Below, piece after piece: positions 17,374 through 25,224 of a stretch of DNA of 64,000 nucleotides. This stretch comes from Nocardia farcinica (lineage in GTDB: Bacteria; Actinomycetota; Actinomycetes; Mycobacteriales; Mycobacteriaceae), in NCBI RefSeq assembly GCF_001182745.1, contig NZ_LN868938.1, positions 2,728,001-2,792,000 on the forward strand, written 5' to 3'. Made by a program: the position numbers and the translations under genes. The notes below the pieces were generated by a model that searched no databases, was not told the origin of the DNA, and saw only the letters and a program-made list of their open reading frames with translations. Every line of letters starts with the position of its first letter. Positions within the stretch are counted from its first letter, which is position 1.

Positions 17374-17892
17374 TTCGCCATCCCGTCAACGCACCGAGAC
17401 CACGTCCAGCACACAGTCCAGCCGTGTGGCCGCGGTCGTCTTCCAAACAGCTCACATAGGGTAACTGACGATCCGCGCCGCGCGTGTCGATTCCGTATCA
17501 ATTCATGTGCACTTCGGTACATTTCGGCACGAAGTCGCAGGAAGACGCGGTACAAGCGGGCATCAAGTCCCCTCGACACGCCGGAAATGCACTGAGCGGG
17601 AGGATCTTCCGCTACCGAGCAGCGACCATGGCGTGAACCATGGCCACCCGCCGGGCCGTCCCACGAGCGGGCACGAGCAAATAGCGAGACATCGCTGGAC
17701 ACAGCGCATTTCCCCCATTGCCGGCGATTCGCTTGTTACCGGTCGGTCGGTATGCCAAGCACGACCGTCGCCGGACAATCGGTCTGTTTTCACCGCGCCG
17801 GCCGTACCGCGGGGAAAAGGAGAGCGGCGCATCGGTTTCCGATGCGCCGCTCACTCACCGCCGTTCGGGCCGCCCCACGGCGGCCCGCTCGC
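17374..17892. other. 519-bp gene-free stretch with terminator and orphan palindrome
   Basis: This divergent/upstream region separates two minus-strand genes. The right end holds a terminator hairpin. A TetR-like palindrome TACCGGTCGGTCGGTA lies at 17737-17752 (arms TACCG/CGGTA), resembling the operator core CGGTCGGTCG at 13003-13020. No ORF with a convincing start and composition is seen on either strand. The left end must carry the promoter of the Hsp70-like gene, but no clear -35/-10 pair could be picked. Confidence 0.5.
17822..17852 (-). terminator. Rho-independent terminator of the ferredoxin-reductase operon
   Basis: A 14-bp perfect stem (GAGCGGCGCATCGG with its complement) around a 3-nt loop, lying about 40 bp past the stop of the minus-strand ferredoxin reductase gene. 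On the minus strand the stem is followed by TCCTTTTCCCC. It ends the diiron oxygenase/ferredoxin-reductase transcript. Confidence 0.75.
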
Positions 17893-19482
17893 TCACACCC
17901 GCGCCAGCAGCTTCCGCAGCCCGCGCTCGTGTCGCGGCGCGACCGCGCCGCCGGCGATCGCCTCGGGCCTGCGCGCCCGCACGAGCCGGTCGAACTCCTC
18001 GGCACCGTGCACCGGGTCCGGCAGCCGTCCGGCGTTGAAATCGTCGGCCAGTTGCTGCACCGTCTCCTGCGCGCACGACTTGTTCGTGCCGATGAACCCG
18101 GTGGGGCCGCGCTTGATCCAGCCGGTCACGTAGGCGCCGGTCAGCGGTTCGCCCTCGGCACGGTCGAGCACCCGCCCGGCGCGGTTGGGAATGACGCCGC
18201 CGCGCTCGTCGAACGGCAGCCCCGGCAGCGGCACGCCCCGGTAGCCGACCGAGGTGAGCACCAGACCGGCGTCGATGCGCTCGGTGACGTCGGTGGGCAC
18301 CGCGGTGGTGCGGCCGTCCGCGTCGGTGACCAGCTCGTTGCGCGTCACCTCCAGGCCGGTGACCCGGTCGGTGCCGAGCACCTGCGCGGGCGAGGCCAGG
18401 TAGCGGAACACGATCCGCTTGCGCTCGCCCACCGGCCGCCGCGCGACCTGGTGCAGCAGGCGCAGCTTCTGCTCGATCTTGTACAGCAGGTCCGCGGTGA
18501 TCTCGGGCAGCTCGCCCTCGACCACGATGTCCACGTCGGCACCGAGCAGGCCGACGAACTCCGGCACGGTGAAGGCGGATTCGGCCGGGCCGCGCCTGCC
18601 GAGCACCACCACTTCCTCGATCTTGCTCTCGCGCAGCGCAGCCAGGGCGTACGGCGCGACGTCGGTGCCCGCGAGAGTGGCCGGGTCGCTGGTCAGGATG
18701 CGGGCGACGTCGAGGGCGACGTTGCCGTTGCCGACGATGACCGCGCGCCGCTGGGTCAGATCGAACCGATCGTCGGCGTGGTCGGGGTGGCCGTTGTACC
18801 AGGCGACGAAGTCGGTGGCCGAGACGTTGCCGGGCAGTCCCTCACCGGGGATGCCGAGCTTGCGGTCCGAGGACGCGCCCACCGCGTAGATCACCGCGTG
18901 GAAGTACCGCAGCAGTTCCTCGTGCGAGATGTGCTCGCCCACCGCCACGTTCAGGTACGAGCCGAAGCCCGGCTGCGCGGAGATGACGTCGAAGAGCCTG
19001 CTGACCTGCCGGGTCTTCGCGTGATCCGGCGCAACGCCGTGCCGGGCCAGGCCGTAGGGCACCGGGAGCCGGTCGAACACGGTCACCGCGACGTTCGGCT
19101 GGGTGAGCAACTCGTCGGCGGCGTACATCGCCGACGGACCCGAACCCACGATCGCCACCCGCAGCGGGGACCGTTCGGTCTCGATCCGCGGCGCGGGCAC
19201 CGGACGCGCCAACAGCGGCCGGGGCCGCTCCTGCCGGTAGAAGTCGGCGTTGATCTCGATGAAGGGCAGCTGCTCGGCGGTCAGCTTCTTCGAAGAGGTG
19301 ATCGCGTCGACGGGGCAGGCGGTGGCGCACGCACCGCAGTCCACGCACGCCTGCGGGTCGACGTAGAGCATCTCCGCCGTCAGGAAGTCCGGCTCGTCGG
19401 GCGTGGGATGGATGCAGTTGACCGGGCAGGCGTACACGCACGAGGCGTCACTGCAACAGGATTGGGTGACGACGTAGGGCAT
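17893..19482 (-). CDS. fprB: Ferredoxin-fused ferredoxin-NADP+ reductase (FprB-like)
   Basis: 529 aa. Residues 1-60 form a bacterial 3Fe/4Fe-type ferredoxin domain (CCSDASCVYACPVNCIHP and CVDCGACATACPVDAI). The rest is an adrenodoxin-reductase-type flavoprotein: FAD site VAIVGSGPSAMYAADELL, DRLPVPYGLARHGVAPDH, NADPH site VIVGNGNVALDVARIL, and the C-terminal GYVTGWIKRGPTGFIGTNK-like stretch. It moves electrons between NADPH and iron-sulfur partners. It lies 13 bp downstream of a diiron oxygenase gene, the same pairing as M. tuberculosis Rv0885-Rv0886 (fprB), so it is the likely electron donor to that oxygenase. Confidence 0.92.
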   Translation of the reverse strand: MPYVVTQSCCSDASCVYACPVNCIHPTPDEPDFLTAEMLYVDPQACVDCGACATACPVDAITSSKKLTAEQLPFIEINADFYRQERPRPLLARPVPAPRIETERSPLRVAIVGSGPSAMYAADELLTQPNVAVTVFDRLPVPYGLARHGVAPDHAKTRQVSRLFDVISAQPGFGSYLNVAVGEHISHEELLRYFHAVIYAVGASSDRKLGIPGEGLPGNVSATDFVAWYNGHPDHADDRFDLTQRRAVIVGNGNVALDVARILTSDPATLAGTDVAPYALAALRESKIEEVVVLGRRGPAESAFTVPEFVGLLGADVDIVVEGELPEITADLLYKIEQKLRLLHQVARRPVGERKRIVFRYLASPAQVLGTDRVTGLEVTRNELVTDADGRTTAVPTDVTERIDAGLVLTSVGYRGVPLPGLPFDERGGVIPNRAGRVLDRAEGEPLTGAYVTGWIKRGPTGFIGTNKSCAQETVQQLADDFNAGRLPDPVHGAEEFDRLVRARRPEAIAGGAVAPRHERGLRKLLARV

Positions 19483-19495
19483 GGTCTTCCGCCGA

Positions 19496-20509
19496 TCAGC
19501 CGGCCGTGACCAGGCGCAGCGGCTCGGACCGGTAGCGGCTGGACGGGCCGTCGATCTTCAGCAGCTTCCACACCCGCTTGGCGATCGGGTTCATCAGGCC
19601 CAGTTCCTTGGCCAGCGCGCGCACGTCCACGAAGTAGTCGCTGAAGACCTGCTTGGCCTCCTTCGAGCCGTAGAACAGCTCCTTGCGCACCTTCTCCGGG
19701 ATGCCGAACTCCTTGAAGAACGACTTGGGCGGGGTGGCGATGGAGCGGCCGAGGATCCACATCACCAGCGGCATGGCCAGCGACAGCACGAACTTGTTGG
19801 CCGCGTTGACCTCGGGCACGTGGGTCTTGAGGAACTCGTGCGCGAAGGAGATGTGGCGGGCCTCCTCGGCGACGTGGATGGCCATCACGCCGAGCATGAT
19901 CGGGTGGACCTCTTCGCCGGAGCGCAGGATCTGCTTCTGGATGTGGTCGATGGGCTCCTCACCCGCGAGCACGGCCATGAAGAACAGGTTGGGGGCGAGC
20001 GCGGCCACCGGCGCAGCCAGGTACTTGAACTTGCTGACCAGGGGGCCCATGCCCGGCACATCGATGCCGATGCGGTTGACCATCTCCTGGAACATCAGGG
20101 TGTGGTTGTGCTCCTCGATCATCTCGTGGGAGCAGTAGCGGAACTCCGGGGAGCCGTTGGGCAGGCCGAAGTTGTGGATCACCATGCCGCTGATGAGGAT
20201 CGACTCGAACTGTAGGCCGACCTTGGCGACGTTGGCCTGGCGGTACTTGCCGATCTCGATCTGCTTGTCCTTGGGCAGCGCGAGGTACCACGGGTGCCGG
20301 CCGAGCGGATCGGCCGACTGCGGAAGGATCCAGCGCTCCTCACCGGCGGTGGCGGCGTAGTCGGGGTTGTCCCAGTCGATGTCCTCGAAGGGGTCGAAGT
20401 GCCGGTTCACCGAGCCCTCGGACAGCAGCAGCAGCTTGGCGGCGTACTCCTGCGCCTTCGCGAGATCGGGGTCGATATCGGGCGTCGCGGCTGTCGACAT
20501 CGTCGTCAC
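19496..20509 (-). CDS. AurF-like diiron oxygenase
   Basis: 337 aa, matching the AurF/PF11583 family (Rv0885 type). Ferritin-like helices carry the diiron ligands: EIGKYRQANVAKVGLQFES, HEMIEEHNHTLMFQEM and HVAEEARHISFAHEFL, the last two with ExxH. AurF itself N-oxygenates p-aminobenzoate, but the substrate here is unknown. The GTG start follows GAGGAGAGG. A reductase with fused ferredoxin is encoded immediately downstream in the same transcript. Two palindromes in its promoter suggest dedicated control, but no regulator gene is adjacent. Confidence 0.85.
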   Translation of the reverse strand: MTTMSTAATPDIDPDLAKAQEYAAKLLLLSEGSVNRHFDPFEDIDWDNPDYAATAGEERWILPQSADPLGRHPWYLALPKDKQIEIGKYRQANVAKVGLQFESILISGMVIHNFGLPNGSPEFRYCSHEMIEEHNHTLMFQEMVNRIGIDVPGMGPLVSKFKYLAAPVAALAPNLFFMAVLAGEEPIDHIQKQILRSGEEVHPIMLGVMAIHVAEEARHISFAHEFLKTHVPEVNAANKFVLSLAMPLVMWILGRSIATPPKSFFKEFGIPEKVRKELFYGSKEAKQVFSDYFVDVRALAKELGLMNPIAKRVWKLLKIDGPSSRYRSEPLRLVTAG

Positions 20510-20531
20510 TGCCTCTCCTCAGGGGACCGAT

Positions 20532-20572
20532 TAACTGTTTCCAATAGTTACACCTACGCGCGAGTAGGTCAA
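20532..20572 (-). promoter_or_regulatory. Promoter with two palindromes upstream of the diiron oxygenase
   Basis: On the minus strand TTGACC (20572-20567) can serve as -35. It overlaps the perfect palindrome ACCTAC-N6-GTAGGT (20552-20569). About 16 bp further, TAACTAT can serve as -10 and overlaps a second palindrome, TAACT-N9-AGTTA (20532-20550). Operators that overlap both hexamers are typical of repression, probably by TetR-like proteins. The regulator is not encoded next to it. Confidence 0.55.
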
Positions 20573-20636
20573 CCCGACAAGATCATCGATCGCCGTCACC
20601 CCGTCCCACCTGCGAAAACACGCGGCACGCGACATG

Positions 20637-20670
20637 AAAAAGTGCCGGACGCCCAGCGGCGTCCGGCACT
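20637..20670 (-). terminator. Rho-independent terminator after cysA
   Basis: A perfect 13-bp stem (AGTGCCGGACGCC at 20641-20653, complement at 20658-20670) with the tetraloop CAGC. On the minus strand it is followed by TTTTTC. It lies 11 bp beyond the cysA stop and closes the sbp-cysT-cysW-cysA operon. Confidence 0.85.
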
Positions 20671-20681
20671 CTCGGTCACAG

Positions 20682-21677
20682 TTACTGCGTCGGCAGCTCC
20701 GGAATCCGGGTGGCCCGCGCGTACACCGTCTCCCCGTCGGTCAGGCGCAGCGCCTCGGCGTCGCCGCGGGTCACCTGCGCGGAGAACAGGTCGCCGGTCG
20801 CGGCGTTGCGCAGCTCCACCCTGACCTCGAACCCGAGGTGCACCACCCGCTCCACCGTGGCCCGGGTGACACCCGCCGACTCCGCGGTGCCCTCGTGCGC
20901 GGCCAGCGCCATGCTGGGATCGCGGCCCACCCGGATGTCGTGCGGCCGCACCAGGTGGCCGTTGAGCCGGGCGACGTCACCGAGGAAGGACATCACGAAC
21001 TCGTTCGCGGGCCGGTCGTAGACGTCCTCGGGGGTGCCGACCTGCTCGATGCGGCCCTTGTTCATCACCGCGATCCGGTCGGCGACGTCGAGCGCCTCCT
21101 CCTGGTCGTGGGTGACCAGCACGGTGGTGACGTGCACCTCCTCGTGCAGCCTGCGCAGCCAGGTGCGCAGATCGGCGCGCACCTTGGCGTCGAGGGCGCC
21201 GAACGGCTCGTCCAGCAGCAGCACCTGCGGGTCCACCGCCAACGCGCGGGCCAGCGCCATGCGCTGGCGCTGGCCGCCGGACAGCTGCGCGGGATAGCGG
21301 TGCTGGAAGCCGTCCAAGCCGACGATGCCCAGCAGTTCGTCGACCCGTTTGGTGATCTCGGCCTTGGGCCGCTTGCGGATCTTCAGGCCGAAGGCGACGT
21401 TGTCGCGCACGGTCATGTGCTTGAACGCCGCGTAGTGCTGGAAGACGAACCCGATGTCGCGCTTCTGCGGCGCCACCCGGGTGACGTCCTTGCCCGCGAT
21501 CACCACGACGCCGTCGTCGAGGGCTTCCAGACCGGCGATGGAGCGCAACAGCGTCGACTTGCCGGAGCCGGACGGGCCGAGCAGCGCGGTCAGCTCACCC
21601 GAGGGGATCTCGATGGTGACGTCGTCGAGCGCGGCGAAGTTGCCGTAGTTCTTGCGGGCGTTGGTGACGGTGATCAT
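20682..21677 (-). CDS. cysA: Sulfate/thiosulfate ABC transporter ATPase CysA
   Basis: 331 aa ATP-binding subunit of the sulfate importer. Walker [11 protein letters not shown]-loop [11 protein letters not shown], signature [16 protein letters not shown], Walker [13 protein letters not shown] and switch His in [15 protein letters not shown] are all present. The C-terminal TOBE-like regulatory region ([13 protein letters not shown] onward) is shorter than in E. coli CysA. It is the last gene of sbp-cysT-cysW-cysA and is followed by a strong terminator. Confidence 0.96.
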   Translation of the reverse strand: MITVTNARKNYGNFAALDDVTIEIPSGELTALLGPSGSGKSTLLRSIAGLEALDDGVVVIAGKDVTRVAPQKRDIGFVFQHYAAFKHMTVRDNVAFGLKIRKRPKAEITKRVDELLGIVGLDGFQHRYPAQLSGGQRQRMALARALAVDPQVLLLDEPFGALDAKVRADLRTWLRRLHEEVHVTTVLVTHDQEEALDVADRIAVMNKGRIEQVGTPEDVYDRPANEFVMSFLGDVARLNGHLVRPHDIRVGRDPSMALAAHEGTAESAGVTRATVERVVHLGFEVRVELRNAATGDLFSAQVTRGDAEALRLTDGETVYARATRIPELPTQ

Positions 21678-21711
21678 GGCGTGCCTCTGCGGGTTCCGGT
21701 GGGCGGGGTGA

Positions 21712-22518
21712 TCATGTGGCGTCCCGCTTGCGCTCGAGAACGGTCATCAGCAGCAGGGTCACCAGGGCTATGCCCATCAGCAGGGTGGCGGCGCAGTACG
21801 CGCCGAAGGTGTTGTGGTCGTTGATGTAGCGGCCGTGCACCAGCAGCGTGAGCGTCTGGGACTTGCCGGGCAGCGCCGAGGACACCATGATCACCGCGCC
21901 GAACTCGCCGAGCGAGCGCGCGACGGTGAGCACGATGCCGTAGGTCAGCCCCCAGCGGATGGCGGGCAGGGTGATCCGCCAGAAGGTCTGCCAGCGCGAG
22001 GCGCCGAGGGTCGCGGCGGCCTGCTCCTGGTCGTCGCCGATCTCGTGCAGCACCGGCTCGACCTCGCGCACCACGAACGGCAGCGTGACGAAGATGGTCG
22101 CGATGACCATGCCGGGCAGGCTGAAGATGACCTTGAAACCCAGGTTCTCGACGCCGCCCAGCCAGCCGCCCGCACCCCACAGCAGAATCAGCGCCACACC
22201 GACGACCACCGGCGACACCGCGAACGGCAGGTCGACGATGCCCTGCACCAGGGTGCGGCCCGGGAACCGGCCGCGCACCAGCGCCAGGGCGGTGATCACA
22301 CCGAACACCACGTTCACCGGCACCACGATCGCGACGATGAGCAGCGACAGCTGGAAGGCCGAGATGGCGGCCGGAGTGGTGATGGAGTCGACGAAGGCGC
22401 CGATGCCGTTTTCGAACGTGCGCCACAGGATGACGATCAGCGGCAGCACCAGCAGCACGAACAGGTAGCCCAGGGCCACCGTCCGCAGCGACAGGCGGGT
22501 CAACGGTGACAGTCTCAT
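21712..22518 (-). CDS. cysW: Sulfate ABC transporter permease CysW
   Basis: 268 aa, six predicted membrane helices. The EAA loop that contacts CysA is visible as [21 protein letters not shown], with the preceding [33 protein letters not shown] matches sulfate/molybdate permeases. The ATG overlaps the cysT stop (ATGA), so translation is coupled and CysT/CysW can be made in equal amounts. Longer in-frame readings upstream overlap cysT and are rejected. Confidence 0.95.
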   Translation of the reverse strand: MRLSPLTRLSLRTVALGYLFVLLVLPLIVILWRTFENGIGAFVDSITTPAAISAFQLSLLIVAIVVPVNVVFGVITALALVRGRFPGRTLVQGIVDLPFAVSPVVVGVALILLWGAGGWLGGVENLGFKVIFSLPGMVIATIFVTLPFVVREVEPVLHEIGDDQEQAAATLGASRWQTFWRITLPAIRWGLTYGIVLTVARSLGEFGAVIMVSSALPGKSQTLTLLVHGRYINDHNTFGAYCAATLLMGIALVTLLLMTVLERKRDAT

Positions 22519-23408
22519 CGGCTCGCCTGCTCCTTGCGCGCGGCGCGGTCGGCGAGCAGCCGCAGCACCAGCAGCGTCACGAACGCGATCGCCAGCAGCG
22601 CGACCGAGACCGCGGCGGCGTTGATCGGCCGATCGATCTCGATCTGCTTCTGGATGTACTGCGAGGCCATCTCGGTCTTGCGGGGGATCGCGCCGCCGAT
22701 CAGCACCACCGATCCGTACTCGCCGATGGCGCGGGCGAAGGCCAGGCCGCCGCCGCTGATGACGGCCGGGGTGAGCGCGGGCAGCACGATCCGGCGGAAG
22801 GTGGTCCAGTTGTCCGCGCCCAGCGAGAGCGCGGCCTGTTCCACCTCGCGGTCGGCCTCGATGAGCACCGGCTGCACCGAGCGCACCACGAACGGCAGCG
22901 TGACGAACGCCAGCGCCACCACCAGGCCCGGCTGGGTGGCGTTGAGGTGGATGTCGATGGGGCTCTGCGGGCCGTAGAGCGAGAGCAACACGATGCTGGC
23001 CACGATGGTCGGCAGCGCGAAGGGCAGATCGATGAGGGCGTTGACCACGCCCTTGCCGGGGAACTCGTCGCGGACCAGCACCCAGGCGATCAACGTGCCC
23101 ATCACCACGTTGATCAGCGCGACCACCACCGAGACGAGCACGGTGATGCGCAACGAGTCCAGCGCCGCGGGGGCGGTGACCGCGTCCCAGAAGCCGCCCC
23201 AGCCGTCCTCGAAGGAGGTGACGGTGAGCGCGGCCAGTGGCAGCAGCACGATGATGCTCAGCCACAGCACCGCGGTGGCGATGCCGAGCGGGCCCACCGA
23301 CCCGGTGACCCGCAGCCACGCCAGCGGCGAGCGCGTCGGTTTTCTGGTGACGCCGGTACCGAGGGCGGGCGTGCCCACCTCGGTACCGGCGCTACTGCTG
23401 TCACTCAC
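22515..23408 (-). CDS. cysT: Sulfate ABC transporter permease CysT (CysU)
   Basis: 297 aa from a GTG. After a hydrophilic N-terminus of about 35 residues, six membrane helices follow. The EAA loop reads AALSLGADNWTTFRRIVLPAL and the preceding segment FVVRSVQPVLIEADREVEQ. LPFALPTIVASIVLLSLYG and ARAIGEYGSVVLIGG are typical of CysT. It lies about 43 bp downstream of the sulfate-binding protein gene. Confidence 0.95.
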   Translation of the reverse strand: MSDSSSAGTEVGTPALGTGVTRKPTRSPLAWLRVTGSVGPLGIATAVLWLSIIVLLPLAALTVTSFEDGWGGFWDAVTAPAALDSLRITVLVSVVVALINVVMGTLIAWVLVRDEFPGKGVVNALIDLPFALPTIVASIVLLSLYGPQSPIDIHLNATQPGLVVALAFVTLPFVVRSVQPVLIEADREVEQAALSLGADNWTTFRRIVLPALTPAVISGGGLAFARAIGEYGSVVLIGGAIPRKTEMASQYIQKQIEIDRPINAAAVSVALLAIAFVTLLVLRLLADRAARKEQASR

Positions 23409-23451
23409 AGTGCTCGAGTTTCCCGTATCGATCCGGCTACTTGGTGGCGTT

Positions 23452-24492
23452 TTACTTGGTGGCGTTGTCGTAGATCACCGCGATGCTGCCGGTCTCCGGC
23501 GCGAACAGCTGCGAGTCCACCTGCTTCCAGCCGCCGAGGTCGGCGATGGTCCACAGCTTCTCCGGGGTCGGGAAGTCGGCGGTGAACTCCGCGGCGACCG
23601 CCGGGTCCACCGGCCGGAAACCGGCCTCGGCCCACGCCTTCTGGCCCGCGGGGGTGTAGAGGAAGTCGCGGAACGCCACGGCCTTCTCCGGGTTCTGGCT
23701 GTTCTTCAGCACCGCCACCGGGTTCTCGATCTTGAAGGTCTGCGCGGGCACGATGTGCTCGATCGGGTCGCCGTTGCGCTCGGCGAAGATCGCCTCGTTC
23801 TCGTAGCTCAGCAACACGTCACCGGTGCCCTGCAGGAACGTCTCGGTGGCTTCGCGGCCGGACTTGGGCTGCACCTTCACGTGCGTGAGCAGCTGGGTCA
23901 GGTAGTCCAGGCCCGCCTGCGGGTTCTTGCCGCCGTCGGACTTGGCGGCGTAGGGGGCGAGCAGATTCCACTTGGCCGAGCCGGAGCTGAACGGGTTGGG
24001 GGTGACCACCTCGACGTCCGGGCGCAGCAGGTCGTCCCAGTCGCGGATGTTCTTGGGGTTGTCCTTGCGGACCACGATGGCCACCACCGAACCGAACGGG
24101 ATGCCCTTGTTGGCGTCGGCGTTCCAGTTCGCGTCGACCAGGCCCGCGTCGACCAGGCGGGTGATGTCGGGTTCGACCGAGAAGTTCACCACATCGGCCT
24201 GGGCGCCGTCCTTGACCTTGCGGGACTGATCGCCCGAGGCACCGTAGGACTGCTGGATCTGCACGCCCTCGCCGGCCTCGGTCTGGTTGAACGCCGGGAT
24301 CACCTTGTCGTAGCCCGGCTTGGGCACGGCGTAGGCGTAGAGGTTGAGGCTGCCGCCACTGCCGTCGGCGCCGCCGCCACCGGCGACATCGCTGGCGCCA
24401 CCACCGCACGCGGTGAGGACGACCGCGGCGACCGTGGTGAGGGCGGCGGCGGCGAAGCGTCGGCGCGGGGCGAGCCAGGTTGTGCGAGACAT
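23452..24492 (-). CDS. sbp: Sulfate-binding lipoprotein of the sulfate ABC transporter
   Basis: 346 aa extracellular solute-binding protein. The N-terminus is a lipoprotein signal peptide (RRRFAAAALTTVAAVVLTACGGG) with lipobox LTAC, so it is anchored outside the membrane. The mature part has the sulfate-binding patterns SYGASGDQSRKV, NPFSSGSAKWNLL and LLSYENEAIFAE. It captures sulfate or thiosulfate for CysTWA, equivalent to mycobacterial SubI. ATG 24492 follows GAAAGG. The transcript has a long leader with a candidate leader peptide. Confidence 0.95.
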   Translation of the reverse strand: MSRTTWLAPRRRFAAAALTTVAAVVLTACGGGASDVAGGGGADGSGGSLNLYAYAVPKPGYDKVIPAFNQTEAGEGVQIQQSYGASGDQSRKVKDGAQADVVNFSVEPDITRLVDAGLVDANWNADANKGIPFGSVVAIVVRKDNPKNIRDWDDLLRPDVEVVTPNPFSSGSAKWNLLAPYAAKSDGGKNPQAGLDYLTQLLTHVKVQPKSGREATETFLQGTGDVLLSYENEAIFAERNGDPIEHIVPAQTFKIENPVAVLKNSQNPEKAVAFRDFLYTPAGQKAWAEAGFRPVDPAVAAEFTADFPTPEKLWTIADLGGWKQVDSQLFAPETGSIAVIYDNATK

Positions 24493-24565
24493 CGGGGTGA
24501 CCTTTCGGTGCTGACAGAGCTGCTGATCGTCGTAGACCGAACCGCACACGGCGGTGGCGCGACTT

Positions 24566-24579
24566 CGGCCCGAAGGCCG
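24566..24579 (-). promoter_or_regulatory. Tetraloop hairpin in the sbp leader
   Basis: On the minus strand CGGCC-TTCG-GGCCG forms a 5-bp stem with a UUCG tetraloop, about 75 nt before the sbp start. No U tract follows. It may be part of an attenuating structure between the leader ORF and sbp. Confidence 0.3.
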
Positions 24580-24656
24580 CCGGGGTTACGGGTCACGTCT
24601 GCGAGGGGCGCGCGCCGGTCTACAAGGCGGGAGGCGCGGACGTGCCCGGACGCCGA

Positions 24657-24746
24657 TCAGCGACAGAGAATGTCTGCGACCGCGAGATTGCCGACAGCGA
24701 TCAACGCCAATTCATGGCGGACCTGCGGGACGGCACTCGAAGACAC
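24657..24746 (-). CDS. Candidate leaderless leader peptide of the sulfate transporter operon, 29 aa
   Basis: The ORF starts at a GTG located 6 bases after TAAAGT, without a ribosome-binding site. It begins MSSSAVPQVRHELALIAVG and ends with the residues I-L-C-R before the stop. It shares an Arg-His core and a C-terminal Cys-Arg with the leader before sirA. Mycobacteria carry a cysteine-responsive small ORF at the equivalent place before the sulfate transporter. Only one Cys codon is present, so the cysteine-sensing argument is weaker than by position. Confidence 0.5.
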   Translation of the reverse strand: MSSSAVPQVRHELALIAVGNLAVADILCR

Positions 24747-24752
24747 GGGCAG

Positions 24753-24758
24753 ACTTTA
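24753..24758 (-). promoter_or_regulatory. Putative -10 element of the sbp leader transcript
   Basis: TAAAGT on the minus strand, ending 6 bases before the GTG of the leader ORF, so the transcript would begin at the start codon. No good -35 hexamer is seen 16-18 bp upstream, as is common for actinobacterial promoters. Confidence 0.4.
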
Positions 24759-24807
24759 GCAGAGCCGCCCGTGGCTTCTCGAATCGAGAAACTCACCGCT
24801 CACGACA

Positions 24808-24885
24808 TCAGCGGGTGAAGAACCAGGCCACCACGACGAGCACGAGCAGGGCGAGCAGGGCGAGTTGGACTCGGGAGCGCGGCAT
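24808..24885 (-). CDS. Tiny single-pass membrane protein, 25 aa
   Basis: Reads MPRSRVQLALLALLVLVVVA then WFFTR: a short basic N-terminus and one membrane helix covering most of the protein. Its ATG overlaps the stop of the preceding small membrane-protein gene by one base (TGATG), which supports real coupled translation. A very short gene; function is unknown. M. tuberculosis has small membrane-protein genes at the same place beside the sulfate transporter and the GH15 enzyme. Confidence 0.5.
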   Translation of the reverse strand: MPRSRVQLALLALLVLVVVAWFFTR

Positions 24886-25142
24886 CAGCGGGCTCCGCTC
24901 TGCACGGGCTCGCGGCGCACGGTCTCGGCGGGCGGCGCGCCGGCCACCAGCGCGGCGGGCGGCGCCGGGCGTCGGTCGCGGCCGAGCAGGCGCAGGCACG
25001 CGCGCAGCCCGCGATCGAGCAGGTAGGCGATGGCGAAGCTCACCGGCACCATGCCCACCAGGACGACCAGGAACTGCGGGATGAACGGCAATCCCGCCAC
25101 CCACAGCTCGAACCCGTCCCACCAGCCAGCGATGCGATCCAC
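24885..25142 (-). CDS. Small membrane protein, 85 aa
   Basis: Starts MDRIAGWWDGFELWVAGLPF. One clear membrane helix follows (IPQFLVVLVGMVPVSFAIAYLL), then a basic segment (RGLRACLRLLGRDRR) and an Ala/Pro-rich tail, so the C-terminus is probably cytoplasmic. It is coupled to the 25-aa membrane protein downstream. It resembles in size and place the Rv2401A-type protein next to subI in mycobacteria. Function unknown. Confidence 0.7.
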   Translation of the reverse strand: MDRIAGWWDGFELWVAGLPFIPQFLVVLVGMVPVSFAIAYLLDRGLRACLRLLGRDRRPAPPAALVAGAPPAETVRREPVQSGAR

Positions 25143-25224
25143 ACCGCCAGCCTACTGGTCGCCGCGCGCCGGGCGCGCACGGCGTGCGGTGGACGATCGC
25201 GCCGCCGGGCACGGATGATGAAGT

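Larger units (their letters stand above)
24493..24807 (-). other. Upstream region of the sulfate transporter operon
   Basis: 315 bp between sbp and a tiny membrane-protein gene. It contains a -10 element, a candidate leaderless 29-aa leader ORF, a 164-nt spacer with a tetraloop hairpin, and the sbp ribosome-binding site. Nothing else coding is seen. Confidence 0.6.
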
